A stretch of DNA of 53,093 nt from NCBI GenBank assembly GCA_035550055.1, contig DASZRO010000083.1, positions 1 through 53,093 on the forward strand, in the 5' to 3' direction. The position numbers and the translations under genes are program-made. The notes under the pieces were generated by a model. The model was not told where the DNA came from, searched no databases, and worked only from the letters and a program-made list of their open reading frames with translations. This stretch comes from Mycobacteriales bacterium (GTDB lineage: Bacteria; Actinomycetota; Actinomycetes; JAFAQI01). Below are positions 7,449 through 14,926 of the stretch, one piece after another; position 1 is the first letter of the stretch; the number at the start of each line of letters is the position of its first letter.

Positions 7449-9064
7449 GAGCCTTGCTGCTCTGCGCGAGCCTGCTGCTCGCGCTCACGGTCGTCGGCAG
7501 CTACCTGTCGACGATGGCGCGCACCTCGCGCGCGTTCCCCGCACTTCCCGGCCGGCTCACCTTGCTGCGGGTCGGCCTGACCGGCAACCAGCTCGGCGAC
7601 GTCCTGCTGAACATCCCCGACGAGCTGCGCGGCAAGACCGTCGCGCAGCTCGTCGAGATCCGGGACTACCTCGGCGAGTGCCTGCGTTCGCTGCATCAGG
7701 CCGAGGACGGCTCGCTGCGCTCGCTCAACGACGACGAGAGCGCTTCCTTCAACGCCGGCCTCGAGCTGCGCAACGCTGCCGAAGAGCTCATCAAGCGGCA
7801 CAACCAGATTGCCGGTCTGGCGAACACGCCGGCCGCGCTGCCTGGCGACGCTGGCGCTCGAGGAGGCGCCGCGCCGGGACTGATCGTGCGCAACGACCCG
7901 TACGACCTGGACGCGATCCGGTTCTCGCCGTTCGACACGCCGCAGCACCGCAGCGGCGTGATGCGCGACCACGCGCTGCGGGCCATCGAGGCGAAGGAGG
8001 TCAGCCTCACCGACGAGCAGCGTTCGCGCGTCGAGAAGCTGGTCCGCCGGCTGCCGGAGGTCGCCGAGCGGGTGCTCGTCACCGGATCGCCCGGCTACCG
8101 GGAGGCGTTCGCCGCCCTGTGGGACGCGGCGCTGCGCGGGCAGCAGGCGCTGCTAACCGCAGACCAGGCCCGGTTCCTGCAGCGCGCCGCATCGCTGACG
8201 AACAACGCCGGCGGCTACGCGGTGCCGTTCACGCTCGACCCGACCGTGATCCTCACCCAGGCGGGGTCGCTGAACCCCATCCGCCAGATCGGCACGGTGA
8301 AGATGATCTCCACCGACGTCTGGAAGGGCGTCACGTCGGCCGGGATCACCGTCTCCTGGGACGGGGAGGCCGGCGAGGTCAGCGACGACAGCCCGACGAT
8401 CGGCCAGCCGAGCATCCAGACCTGGAAGGCGCAGGGCTTCGTTCCGTTCTCGATCGAGATCGGGCAGGACTGGGCCGGCTTCGAGGCCGAGATGCAGTCG
8501 GAGTTCCAGGCCGCGCGGGACGTCGCCGAAGCCGCCGCGTTCGCGCTCGGCGCCGGCGACGGGTCGCACCAGCCGGAGGGCATCGTCACGAAGCTCGCCG
8601 GCGGGTCCAGCCAGGTGAGCTCGGCCACCACGGACACGTTCGCCATCGCCGACGTGTACGCGACCTACGAGAAGCCCGCGGCCCGCTACCGCTCCAAGGG
8701 CTCCTGGCTGGCGAACATGTCGATCTACGACAAGGTCCGCCAGTTCGGCACCGCGAACAACTACCACGCGTTCTGGACGGCGCTCGGCGGCGGCCTGCCG
8801 TCGTTGCTGCTCGAGCGGCCCGTGTACGAGTCGCCCGACATGGACGGGTCGATCACGGCAGACGCCGAGAACTACGCGCTGGTGTTCGGCGACTTCAGCC
8901 AGTACGTGATCGTCGACCGGGTCGGCATGAACGTCGAGCTGGTGCCGCACCTGTTCGCCACGGCGAACAACCGGCCGTCCGGCCAGCGTGGGCTCTACGC
9001 GTGGTGGCGAGTCGGCGGCGGTTCGGTCAACGACGCCGCCTTCGCGCTGCTCGACGTCACCTGA
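7445..9064 (+). CDS. Major capsid protein (HK97 fold) with scaffold domain
   Basis: 539 residues from GTG 7445, preceded by GGAG at 7434-7437. Residues about 50-115 are Leu/Glu-rich and fit the N-terminal scaffold (delta) domain that the protease removes. The HK97-fold part starts near residue 240 (LTNNAGGYAVPFTLDPTV) and runs to the end, including E-loop and P-domain-like segments such as WDGEAGEVSDDSPT. Odd: the first 20 residues (RALLLCASLLLALTVVGSYL) look like a signal or membrane helix, unusual for a capsid protein. An alternative ATG at 7514 would remove this stretch, but it has no ribosome-binding site. Confidence 0.9.
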   Translation: MRALLLCASLLLALTVVGSYLSTMARTSRAFPALPGRLTLLRVGLTGNQLGDVLLNIPDELRGKTVAQLVEIRDYLGECLRSLHQAEDGSLRSLNDDESASFNAGLELRNAAEELIKRHNQIAGLANTPAALPGDAGARGGAAPGLIVRNDPYDLDAIRFSPFDTPQHRSGVMRDHALRAIEAKEVSLTDEQRSRVEKLVRRLPEVAERVLVTGSPGYREAFAALWDAALRGQQALLTADQARFLQRAASLTNNAGGYAVPFTLDPTVILTQAGSLNPIRQIGTVKMISTDVWKGVTSAGITVSWDGEAGEVSDDSPTIGQPSIQTWKAQGFVPFSIEIGQDWAGFEAEMQSEFQAARDVAEAAAFALGAGDGSHQPEGIVTKLAGGSSQVSSATTDTFAIADVYATYEKPAARYRSKGSWLANMSIYDKVRQFGTANNYHAFWTALGGGLPSLLLERPVYESPDMDGSITADAENYALVFGDFSQYVIVDRVGMNVELVPHLFATANNRPSGQRGLYAWWRVGGGSVNDAAFALLDVT

Positions 9065-9085
9065 TAGGTCGACGCGACGCGTAGC

Positions 9086-9128
9086 GACCTCAGCCCCGAC
9101 TGGACGACCTCCGGTCGGGGCTGAGGTC
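9086..9128 (+). terminator. Perfect 15-bp hairpin after the capsid gene
   Basis: GACCTCAGCCCCGAC (9086-9100) pairs exactly with 9114-9128 around a 13-base loop. It lies 21 bases after the capsid stop. No long U tract follows. It probably works as a partial terminator that lets capsid mRNA outnumber downstream messages, or as a 3' stabiliser. Confidence 0.65.
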
Positions 9129-9189
9129 AGCCCACCTCCATTCCGCCGGAATATCCGGCGGCCACAACCCCTCGAAACGGAGCAAGCAC

Positions 9190-9498
9190 ATGGCGCGAGA
9201 GCTGCTGATCGCCACTGAAAGCTTCTGGATCGCCACCAAGGACGGCCGCGGCGAGCAGATCACCTCCGGCAGCCTGCACGCCGCTGACAGCGCCGTCGTG
9301 AAGGCCCACCGCGACAAGTTCAGGACCCCCGAGGACCTCGCCGTCTCGCCCGCGACGCCAACCTTCGGCCCGACCGAGCAGGCGACCGCGGCACCCGGTG
9401 AGAAGCGCCGAGGCCCTCGCCGCGGCACCAAGCCGGCCATCCATGCCGGCCCGACCGAGCAGGCGACCGCGGCACCCGCCGGCGACGGCCAGGATTGA
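9190..9498 (+). CDS. Small basic phage protein with a repeated GPTEQATAAP segment
   Basis: 102 residues after the AACGGAGC ribosome-binding site. The N-terminal half (ELLIATESFWIATKDGRGEQI) is compact and recalls small head proteins after the capsid gene. The C-terminal half is low-complexity: two identical GPTEQATAAP blocks flank a basic EKRRGPRRGTKP stretch, encoded by an exact 32-bp direct repeat. Function unknown; possibly a capsid accessory or DNA-contacting protein. Confidence 0.65.
   Translation: MARELLIATESFWIATKDGRGEQITSGSLHAADSAVVKAHRDKFRTPEDLAVSPATPTFGPTEQATAAPGEKRRGPRRGTKPAIHAGPTEQATAAPAGDGQD
9366..9478 (+). repeat. Exact 32-bp direct repeat pair inside the post-capsid gene
   Basis: Copies at 9366-9397 and 9447-9478 are identical, with starts 81 bases apart, an in-frame spacing (27 codons). 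Loss or gain by slippage or recombination would keep the reading frame. Confidence 0.85.
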
Positions 9499-9504
9499 CG
9501 CGCG

Positions 9505-10131
9505 TTGCCCGTCATCACCATCACCCAGCTCAAGGCGCATCTCGGTCTCACTGACAGCGTCGACGACGCGACGCTGACCGTCGCGGTCAACGCAGCGAAC
9601 GCCGCCATCGTCGCCTACTGCGGCCGCTCGTTCGACAAGACCAACCGCGGCGAAGAGACCACCCGCCTGTTCGAGGTGTGCGACCCCTACGTCGTCGACG
9701 TCGATGACATCTGGGACACCACCAACCTTGCCGTCAAGACCGACAGTGGCGGGGAAGGTGTCTACGACGTCACCTGGGGCAGCGCCGACTACCAGCTCGA
9801 GCCGCTCAACGGCCTCGTCACCGGCATCAGCGTCCCCTTCTACCGGCTGCGGGCCGTGCTCGGTAGGACCTTCCCTGTCCTCGGCGGCAGCCACCGTCCG
9901 GCACTGCAACTCACCGCCGCGTGGGGATGGGCGTCGGTCCCAGACATGGTCACCGACGCCGCGCTGATCAAGGCCGCACGGCTGTTCAAGCGCAAGGACT
10001 CCCCGGAAGGTGTCCTCGGCGGCTACGCCGACACCGGCGCCGTCCGGATCTCCCAGTACGAGGACCCGGACGTCTGCTCGTTGCTCGCGCCCTACCGCAA
10101 GGGCACTGTCGCCATGCCGATCGGGAGATGA
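9505..10131 (+). CDS. Head-tail connector, gp6-like
   Basis: 208 residues with TTG start at 9505, six bases after the previous stop. The start ITITQLKAHLGLTDSVDDATL, followed by AANAAIVAYCGR, is the typical helical opening of phage head-completion (gp6-like) connectors, which sit beneath the portal. A middle beta-rich insert and the segment WASVPDMVTDAALIKAARLFKRKDSPEG near residue 150 are also usual in the family. Position after the capsid fits. Confidence 0.8.
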   Translation: MPVITITQLKAHLGLTDSVDDATLTVAVNAANAAIVAYCGRSFDKTNRGEETTRLFEVCDPYVVDVDDIWDTTNLAVKTDSGGEGVYDVTWGSADYQLEPLNGLVTGISVPFYRLRAVLGRTFPVLGGSHRPALQLTAAWGWASVPDMVTDAALIKAARLFKRKDSPEGVLGGYADTGAVRISQYEDPDVCSLLAPYRKGTVAMPIGR

Positions 10132-10132
10132 G

Positions 10133-10300
10133 ATGGGCGTCTACGTCAGGCGAGGCCTCAAGCGCCCTCTCGTCGACCCGCGCCATGGCGGCAAGATCGT
10201 GCCGCGCCCCGACCGCGAGTACGACGAGAACGACCCGCTGGTCCTCGCGCATCCTCGCTGCTTCGCGCCCCGACCGGTCAAGAAGCCCCGAGGCAAGTAG
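10133..10300 (+). CDS. Small basic head-completion-region protein
   Basis: 55 residues from ATG 10133 (preceded by GGGAGATGAG). Basic, with several Arg/Pro runs (YVRRGLKRP, PRPVKKPRGK) and no hydrophobic core. Small proteins of this kind are common between the connector and tail terminator genes of actinophages. It ends directly before the next start (GTG 10301). Function unknown. Confidence 0.6.
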   Translation: MGVYVRRGLKRPLVDPRHGGKIVPRPDREYDENDPLVLAHPRCFAPRPVKKPRGK

Positions 10301-10738
10301 GTGGCGCTCGACCTAGTCGCGATCCGCGCCGCGCTGCAGGCCGCGATCGGGACCATCGACGGGATGCGCGTCTACCCGACGATCCCCGAAAAACCGGAGT
10401 TCCCGGCCGCCGTAGTGGCGCTCAGCCCCGACGAGACCGTCAACTACAACGTCGCGATGCAAAGGGGCCTCGCGGAAGCGAACTTCGAGGTTGTGCTGCT
10501 TGTCCCGCTCGCCAAAGGGTTCGACCGTGCGCAGAAACAGATCGACGGGTACCTGTCCGCCGGTACCGGCCAGACCAGCAGCGTGATCGACGCACTCGAG
10601 GCCGACAAGACCCTCGACGGAGCGGTGTCGCACTGCTACGTCTCCGCCGCGACCGGCTACGGCACCACCCAACCCGACAACTGCCCGGCGTGCGCGACCG
10701 CCCGGCTCACCGTCGTCGTCCGCAACCCGAGGAGCTAG
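10301..10738 (+). CDS. Tail terminator / neck protein (putative)
   Basis: 145 residues, GTG start next to the previous stop. The form (helical LVAIRAALQAAIG, then strands with VYPTIPEKPEFPAAVVA and a long central region ending SHCYVSAATGYG) matches tail-completion proteins that cap the tail tube at the neck. Located between the connector and the major tail protein, as expected. Family call from pattern and place. Confidence 0.65.
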   Translation: MALDLVAIRAALQAAIGTIDGMRVYPTIPEKPEFPAAVVALSPDETVNYNVAMQRGLAEANFEVVLLVPLAKGFDRAQKQIDGYLSAGTGQTSSVIDALEADKTLDGAVSHCYVSAATGYGTTQPDNCPACATARLTVVVRNPRS

Positions 10739-10741
10739 CCG

Positions 10742-11461
10742 ATGGGCGCCTTCGTTCTCACCGACTGCACCGTCTTCGTCGGCGGCTACGACCTGTCCTC
10801 GGACTCGAACAAGCTCACGGTCGCGCTCACCGCCGACGAGCTCGACGCCACCCCCTTCAAGGCCGGCGGCTATCACAAGCGTCTCGCCGGGCTGAAGTCC
10901 GGCCAGATCGACCACGAAGGGTTCGTCTCCTACCCAGACGAAGACGGCACCCTGTGGTCGGACATCTCCGCTGAGCGGCTCGTCACGGTCTGCCCGACCG
11001 GCGTCGAAGGTGACGTCGCCTACTTCATGAACGCGCGGCGCCTCGCCTATACGCCCGTCGACGCGACAGTCGGAGAGATCGCGAACTTCCAGGGCTCCGC
11101 GTCGTCATCGGACGGCGTCGGCGTCGCCCGAGGCCGGCTGATCCTGCCGCCAACCCGGGTGACGGGCATCGCCTCCGCGATCAGCCCGATCATGCAGCTC
11201 GGCGCGATCGAAACCGGCCAGAAGCTGTACGTCGCGGTGCACTGCTTCAGCGCCGCCGGCAGCTCCGCGGCCGTCACGGTCAAATCCGCCGCGACCATCG
11301 GCTTCACGGGCGCCACCGTCCGCTGGACCAGCGACGCGATCACCGCGCCCGGCGGCGTGTTCGCCGCAGTCGATCTCGGCGCGATCACCGACACCTACTG
11401 GGAAGCCCGCGTCGACGCTGGCGCCGACTTCGAGGTCGCCGTCGCCCTCGCCATCCAGTAG
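10742..11461 (+). CDS. Major tail (tube) protein
   Basis: 239 residues. N-terminal half: MGAFVLTDCTVFVGGYDLS, then ADELDATPF and a GLKSG motif, the usual tail-tube pattern. The C-terminal half (from about 135) is Ala/Gly/Thr-rich and beta-rich, an added decorative domain. The protein is closely related to the next gene product in its N-terminal half, giving two tail proteins in tandem. Confidence 0.78.
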   Translation: MGAFVLTDCTVFVGGYDLSSDSNKLTVALTADELDATPFKAGGYHKRLAGLKSGQIDHEGFVSYPDEDGTLWSDISAERLVTVCPTGVEGDVAYFMNARRLAYTPVDATVGEIANFQGSASSSDGVGVARGRLILPPTRVTGIASAISPIMQLGAIETGQKLYVAVHCFSAAGSSAAVTVKSAATIGFTGATVRWTSDAITAPGGVFAAVDLGAITDTYWEARVDAGADFEVAVALAIQ

Positions 11462-11524
11462 CAGCTCGCACGCACCCGGGCGTCACGCCCAACCTCACCG
11501 GATCCCGAACAAGGAGAACCCGTC

Positions 11525-11932
11525 ATGGGCGCTTTCGTCTGCCTCGACTTCACCGTCACCGTCGGCGACGTCGACCTGTCCGACCACATCTCGAAGGTGA
11601 CGATCGCCGCCACCGTCGACGAGGTCGACTCCACCGCCTTCACCGAGGACTGGCACTCGCGCCTCGGGGGCCTCAAGGACTGGAGCGTCCAGATCGACTT
11701 CAACCAGGACTTCTCCGCCGACGAGGTCGACGCCACCCTCTGGCCGCTGTTCGGCACCCTCGCCGCGATCACCGCCAAGCCCTTCGCAGGGTCGGTGTCC
11801 GCGACGAACCCGCAGTACTCCGGCAACGCGCTCATCTCCCAGCACAACCCGCTCGACGGGCAGGTCGGCGACCTGGCGAAGAACTCCGTCACCTGGCCGG
11901 GGTCGGGCGCGCTCGCGCGTGCAACGGCTTAG
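11525..11932 (+). CDS. Second tail tube-like protein, paralogue of the preceding gene
   Basis: 135 residues after AAGGAG. It shares the opening MGAFV..(D/T)..V, the DLS motif, VDEVDSTAF and a GGLKDW block with the 10742-11461 product but lacks its C-terminal domain. A GGGCG-TCA-CGCCC hairpin (11478-11490) lies between the two genes and might set their ratio. One may be the main tube and the other a minor or decorated form; which is which cannot be told from sequence. Confidence 0.7.
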   Translation: MGAFVCLDFTVTVGDVDLSDHISKVTIAATVDEVDSTAFTEDWHSRLGGLKDWSVQIDFNQDFSADEVDATLWPLFGTLAAITAKPFAGSVSATNPQYSGNALISQHNPLDGQVGDLAKNSVTWPGSGALARATA

Positions 11933-12308
11933 CGTCGAGGTCGAAGGCCTCAAGCAGCTCGCGGCCGACATTCGCCGCGGCCGCGACACCGACCTTCCGA
12001 AGAAGGTCAAGGCGGCGAACAAGTCCATCGCCGCCCGCGTCGTTGAGAAGGCGATGCCCAACGTGCCGCGGCTTTCCGGCGCGCTCGCCGGATCCGTGAA
12101 GGCCCTCGCCACCGTCACCTCCGCAAGCGTGAAGGCCGGCACACCCTCACGCGTCCCGTATGCCGGCGTCATCCATTGGGGATGGCGGGCGCACGGCATC
12201 ACCTCCCGACCCTTCCTCACCGACGCCGCGGCGTCCGTCGAGGCCTCGGTGACGGCCGACTACGAGCAGGCGCTGCAGGCCGTCATCGACGAGATCAGCG
12301 CCGAATAA
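11919..12308 (+). CDS. HK97 gp10-like tail/neck protein
   Basis: 129 residues from GTG 11919, overlapping the previous gene by 14 bases. The pattern LKQLAADIRR...KAANKSIAARV, then PRLSGALAGSVKAL and YAGVIHWGWRAHGI..RPFL near residues 80-100 is typical for the HK97 gp10 family, minor proteins at the tail's head-proximal end. Confident as a family, less so for the exact place in the virion. Confidence 0.72.
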   Translation: MQRLSVEVEGLKQLAADIRRGRDTDLPKKVKAANKSIAARVVEKAMPNVPRLSGALAGSVKALATVTSASVKAGTPSRVPYAGVIHWGWRAHGITSRPFLTDAAASVEASVTADYEQALQAVIDEISAE

Positions 12309-12320
12309 GGAGCTTCGTTC

Positions 12321-12647
12321 ATGGCACCCAAGCAACCCAAGGCGGCGAGCACCGCGCCCTCGTCGAGCATCACGTTCAACCCCAACGACCTCTCGGTCAA
12401 CGACCTGGTCGACTTCGAGGAAGCCACCGGCAAAGACCTCTTCGAGGTGCTGCCCACCGACGCGAAGGCCGTCGAGGACTGGCGGCCGTCCGCGAAAGTG
12501 ATGCGCGCCCTGCTGTGGATCGCCCGCCGGCGTGAGCAGCCGGGCCTCACGCTGCTCGAGGCCGGCGACCTGACCATCGAGGAGTTCGTCCTCGACTTCG
12601 GCGGCGATGAGCCGCGCCCTACCGGCGGCGCTGGCTCGACCAGCTAG
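12321..12647 (+). CDS. Tail assembly chaperone (G protein)
   Basis: 108 residues after a good AAGGAG site. The C-terminal half (LFEVLPTDAKAVEDW...MRALLWIARRREQPGLTLLEAGDL) is usual for siphovirus tail assembly chaperones that hold the tape measure protein before tube assembly. It is followed by an open -1 frame lacking its own start codon, as in G/GT systems, and lies just before the tape measure gene. Confidence 0.75.
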   Translation: MAPKQPKAASTAPSSSITFNPNDLSVNDLVDFEEATGKDLFEVLPTDAKAVEDWRPSAKVMRALLWIARRREQPGLTLLEAGDLTIEEFVLDFGGDEPRPTGGAGSTS

Positions 12648-12769
12648 CGCCCATCTGCTGCGTCTTCGGCTGGGACTTCGAGACGGCAATGCGCATGGAC
12701 TTCCAGCAGCTCGCCGCGGCCGGCGAGTTCGCCGGCACGTACCTGAAGGCGGTGACCTCACATGGCTAA
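12611..12769 (+). CDS. Tail chaperone -1 frameshift extension (T part)
   Basis: In the -1 frame relative to the G gene, sequence is open from the stop at 12608-12610 to TAA at 12767-12769 and encodes RRRWLDQLAPICCVFGWDFETAMR...YLKAVTSHG, a plausible T domain. No start codon occurs near its beginning. The shift must take place between 12611 and 12644. No canonical X-XXY-YYZ heptamer is seen there; the best slipping runs are the GGC GGC codons at 12624-12629 or the CCC at 12617-12619. The T part overlaps the tape measure start by 8 bases. Confidence 0.65.
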   Translation, partial: AAPYRRRWLDQLAPICCVFGWDFETAMRMDFQQLAAAGEFAGTYLKAVTSHG

Positions 12770-14507
12770 GGGCACTGTCGTCGTCAAGTTCCTCGGCGAC
12801 GCCTCCCAGCTGAACCGGACGATGACGGGCGTCGAGAAGGGCACCGGGAAGCTCGGCGCCGGCCTCAAGGTCGCTGCTGCGGCCGTCGTGGGTGGGTTCG
12901 GCTACGCGCTCAAGGGCGGCCTCGACCAGTTGGAAAGCTTCGGCAAGGGCCAGGCGCTTCTCACCCAAGGCCTCAAGTCCACCCGCGACGCCTCTGGCGA
13001 GACCGTCAAGGGGATGGAAGACCTCGCGGACAACATCCAGGACTACTCAGGACAGACCCGCGACTCGATCGTCAACACCGAGCAGCTGCTGCTCACCTTC
13101 CAGAACTTGCGCAACGGGATGGGCAAGGGCAACGACATCTTCACCCGCACCACCAAGCTCGCCGCCGACATGGCGGCCCGGTTCGGTGGTGACGCCTCCT
13201 CGCAGGCGGTCAAGCTCGGCAAGGCCCTCAACGACCCGGTCAAGGGCCTGTCGTCGCTGACCCGGGTCGGTGTGACGTTCACCGCCGCCCAGCAGAAGCA
13301 GATCAAGGCATTGGTCGCCGGCGGCAAGACGATGCAGGCGCAGAAAGTCATCCTCGGCGCGCTCGACCAGAAGTTCGCCGGCAGCGCCAAAGCGGTCGGC
13401 GACACCCTGCCCGGCAAGATCGCGAAGCTGAAGAACTCGTGGAACGACATGACCCGCCAGCTCGCCGCCGCGCTGCTGCCGGCACTGATCAAGGCCACCG
13501 ACTGGCTCGAGAAGATCGGCAGCTGGGTGCAGAAGAACAAAGGCTGGCTCCTGCCGCTGGTCGCGGTCCTCGGCAGCTTCGCCGCCACCGTGTTGATCGT
13601 CACGAAAGCGATCGAGCTGTGGACCGCCGCGCAGGAGCTTCTCGACGCCGCGATGGACGCCAACCCGGTCGTACTGGTCATCGCGGCCGTGGTCGCGCTT
13701 GGCGTCGCCCTCGTCGTGGCCTACAAGAAGTCGCAGACCTTCCGTGACGTGGTCAACGGCGTCTTCAACGCCATCAAGACCGTGGTCGGTGACGTGGTGG
13801 GATTCATCACCAAGCACTGGAAGCTGATCGTTACCCTCTTCGCCGGGATCGTCGCCGGACCCATCGGGCTGGGCATCGCGTGGATGGTGACGCACCTCGG
13901 TGACGTGAAGTCCATCGCGTCGGCCGTAGCGAACTTCTTCACCGGACCCTTCCTTCACGGAATCGGCCTGTTCATCTCGACCTTCATCCAGGGGCTGAAA
14001 GATCTCGCAAACGTCGCCCTCGACGTCTTCGGCTGGATCGTTAAAGGTGGCTCGACGATGCTTGGCTGGGTGCCCATCATTGGGCCCAAGCTGAAGAAAG
14101 CCGCCGCGGACTTCGCCTTCTTCAAAGAAGAGGTAACGAACCAGCTCAGCCAGATCGCCACCAGCGCGTCCGCGCTGGGCACCAAAACGGGCAACAACTT
14201 CGGTAACGCCGCGGCGGCCGCTATCCACGCCAAGCTGCTCGCGGTCGCGATCTCGCTGCCTGAGATCGGCGGAGATCTCGACCTGAGGACCGGAGTCACC
14301 ACCGCCCGCACACCAGGCGGAAAAGCCAAGGGAAGCTCAAGCGGAAGCGGCACCAGCACCTCGACCGGCACCACGTCATACGGCTGGAAACCCAACACCG
14401 CCCACACGACCATCAACGTCTACAACCCAGTGCCGGAGAAGGCCAGCGACACCGTCGCCCAGCGGTTGCGTGAGCTGGCCTACGTGCACGGCATGGCGTT
14501 CGCCTGA
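12762..14507 (+). CDS. Tape measure protein
   Basis: 581 residues. It sets tail length and passes into the host membrane at infection. Sequence: a glycine-rich N-terminal part, long helical segment with KGMEDLADNIQDYSGQTRDSIVNTEQ (typical phage tail tape measure opening), several hydrophobic stretches in the middle (about 260-440) and a Ser/Gly/Thr-rich tail. For the family this length predicts a tail of roughly 85-90 nm, using the usual 1.5 angstrom per residue rule. Short compared with many actinophages. Confidence 0.88.
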   Translation: MAKGTVVVKFLGDASQLNRTMTGVEKGTGKLGAGLKVAAAAVVGGFGYALKGGLDQLESFGKGQALLTQGLKSTRDASGETVKGMEDLADNIQDYSGQTRDSIVNTEQLLLTFQNLRNGMGKGNDIFTRTTKLAADMAARFGGDASSQAVKLGKALNDPVKGLSSLTRVGVTFTAAQQKQIKALVAGGKTMQAQKVILGALDQKFAGSAKAVGDTLPGKIAKLKNSWNDMTRQLAAALLPALIKATDWLEKIGSWVQKNKGWLLPLVAVLGSFAATVLIVTKAIELWTAAQELLDAAMDANPVVLVIAAVVALGVALVVAYKKSQTFRDVVNGVFNAIKTVVGDVVGFITKHWKLIVTLFAGIVAGPIGLGIAWMVTHLGDVKSIASAVANFFTGPFLHGIGLFISTFIQGLKDLANVALDVFGWIVKGGSTMLGWVPIIGPKLKKAAADFAFFKEEVTNQLSQIATSASALGTKTGNNFGNAAAAAIHAKLLAVAISLPEIGGDLDLRTGVTTARTPGGKAKGSSSGSGTSTSTGTTSYGWKPNTAHTTINVYNPVPEKASDTVAQRLRELAYVHGMAFA

Positions 14508-14926
14508 TGGCAGACGGGCTGCTCGTCGACGGCAGTGACATCCAGTCGGCCGGCGCGCGCATCATCCAGGTCTGGGACGACCCGCTGGACACGCCGCAGA
14601 AGCGTGGGTCGAACATCACGATCCCGTACGCCGACGGCGAGCTGTATGTGCCGAAGAAGCCCCTCGCCGCCCGGGACTATTCCGTGGGAATGCTCATCGT
14701 CGGGGCCGACCTCGAAGGGTTGTACGCCGAGCTCGATGCGCTCAATGCACTGCTCCCCGACCTCACTGGCGACGACACGACCTGCACACTGACCGAACAG
14801 TGCGCCGGCCGGGCTGATGTCACCGCGCTCGCCGAGTACACCGGCGGTCTGTCACCGAGCATGCAGAACTACCGGATGGCGAAACTGACGTTGCGGTTCC
14901 GGATCCTCGGCGGGATCTTCACGTGA
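14507..14926 (+). CDS. Minor tail protein (distal tail-like)
   Basis: 139 residues; ATG overlaps the tape measure stop (TGATG). The sequence has strands with RGSNITIPYADGELYVPKKPLAARDYSVGMLI, similar to the start of distal tail proteins that follow the tape measure in many siphoviruses. The protein is shorter than most Dit proteins, so it may be the core Dit ring only. It overlaps the next gene by four bases. Confidence 0.62.
   Translation: MADGLLVDGSDIQSAGARIIQVWDDPLDTPQKRGSNITIPYADGELYVPKKPLAARDYSVGMLIVGADLEGLYAELDALNALLPDLTGDDTTCTLTEQCAGRADVTALAEYTGGLSPSMQNYRMAKLTLRFRILGGIFT

Noticed and set aside
12607-12813. ATG at 12607 as a separate gene between chaperone and tape measure
   Set aside because: It is in a third frame, Arg/Ala/Ser-rich, and overlaps the T frame and the tape measure gene; it lacks a family pattern.
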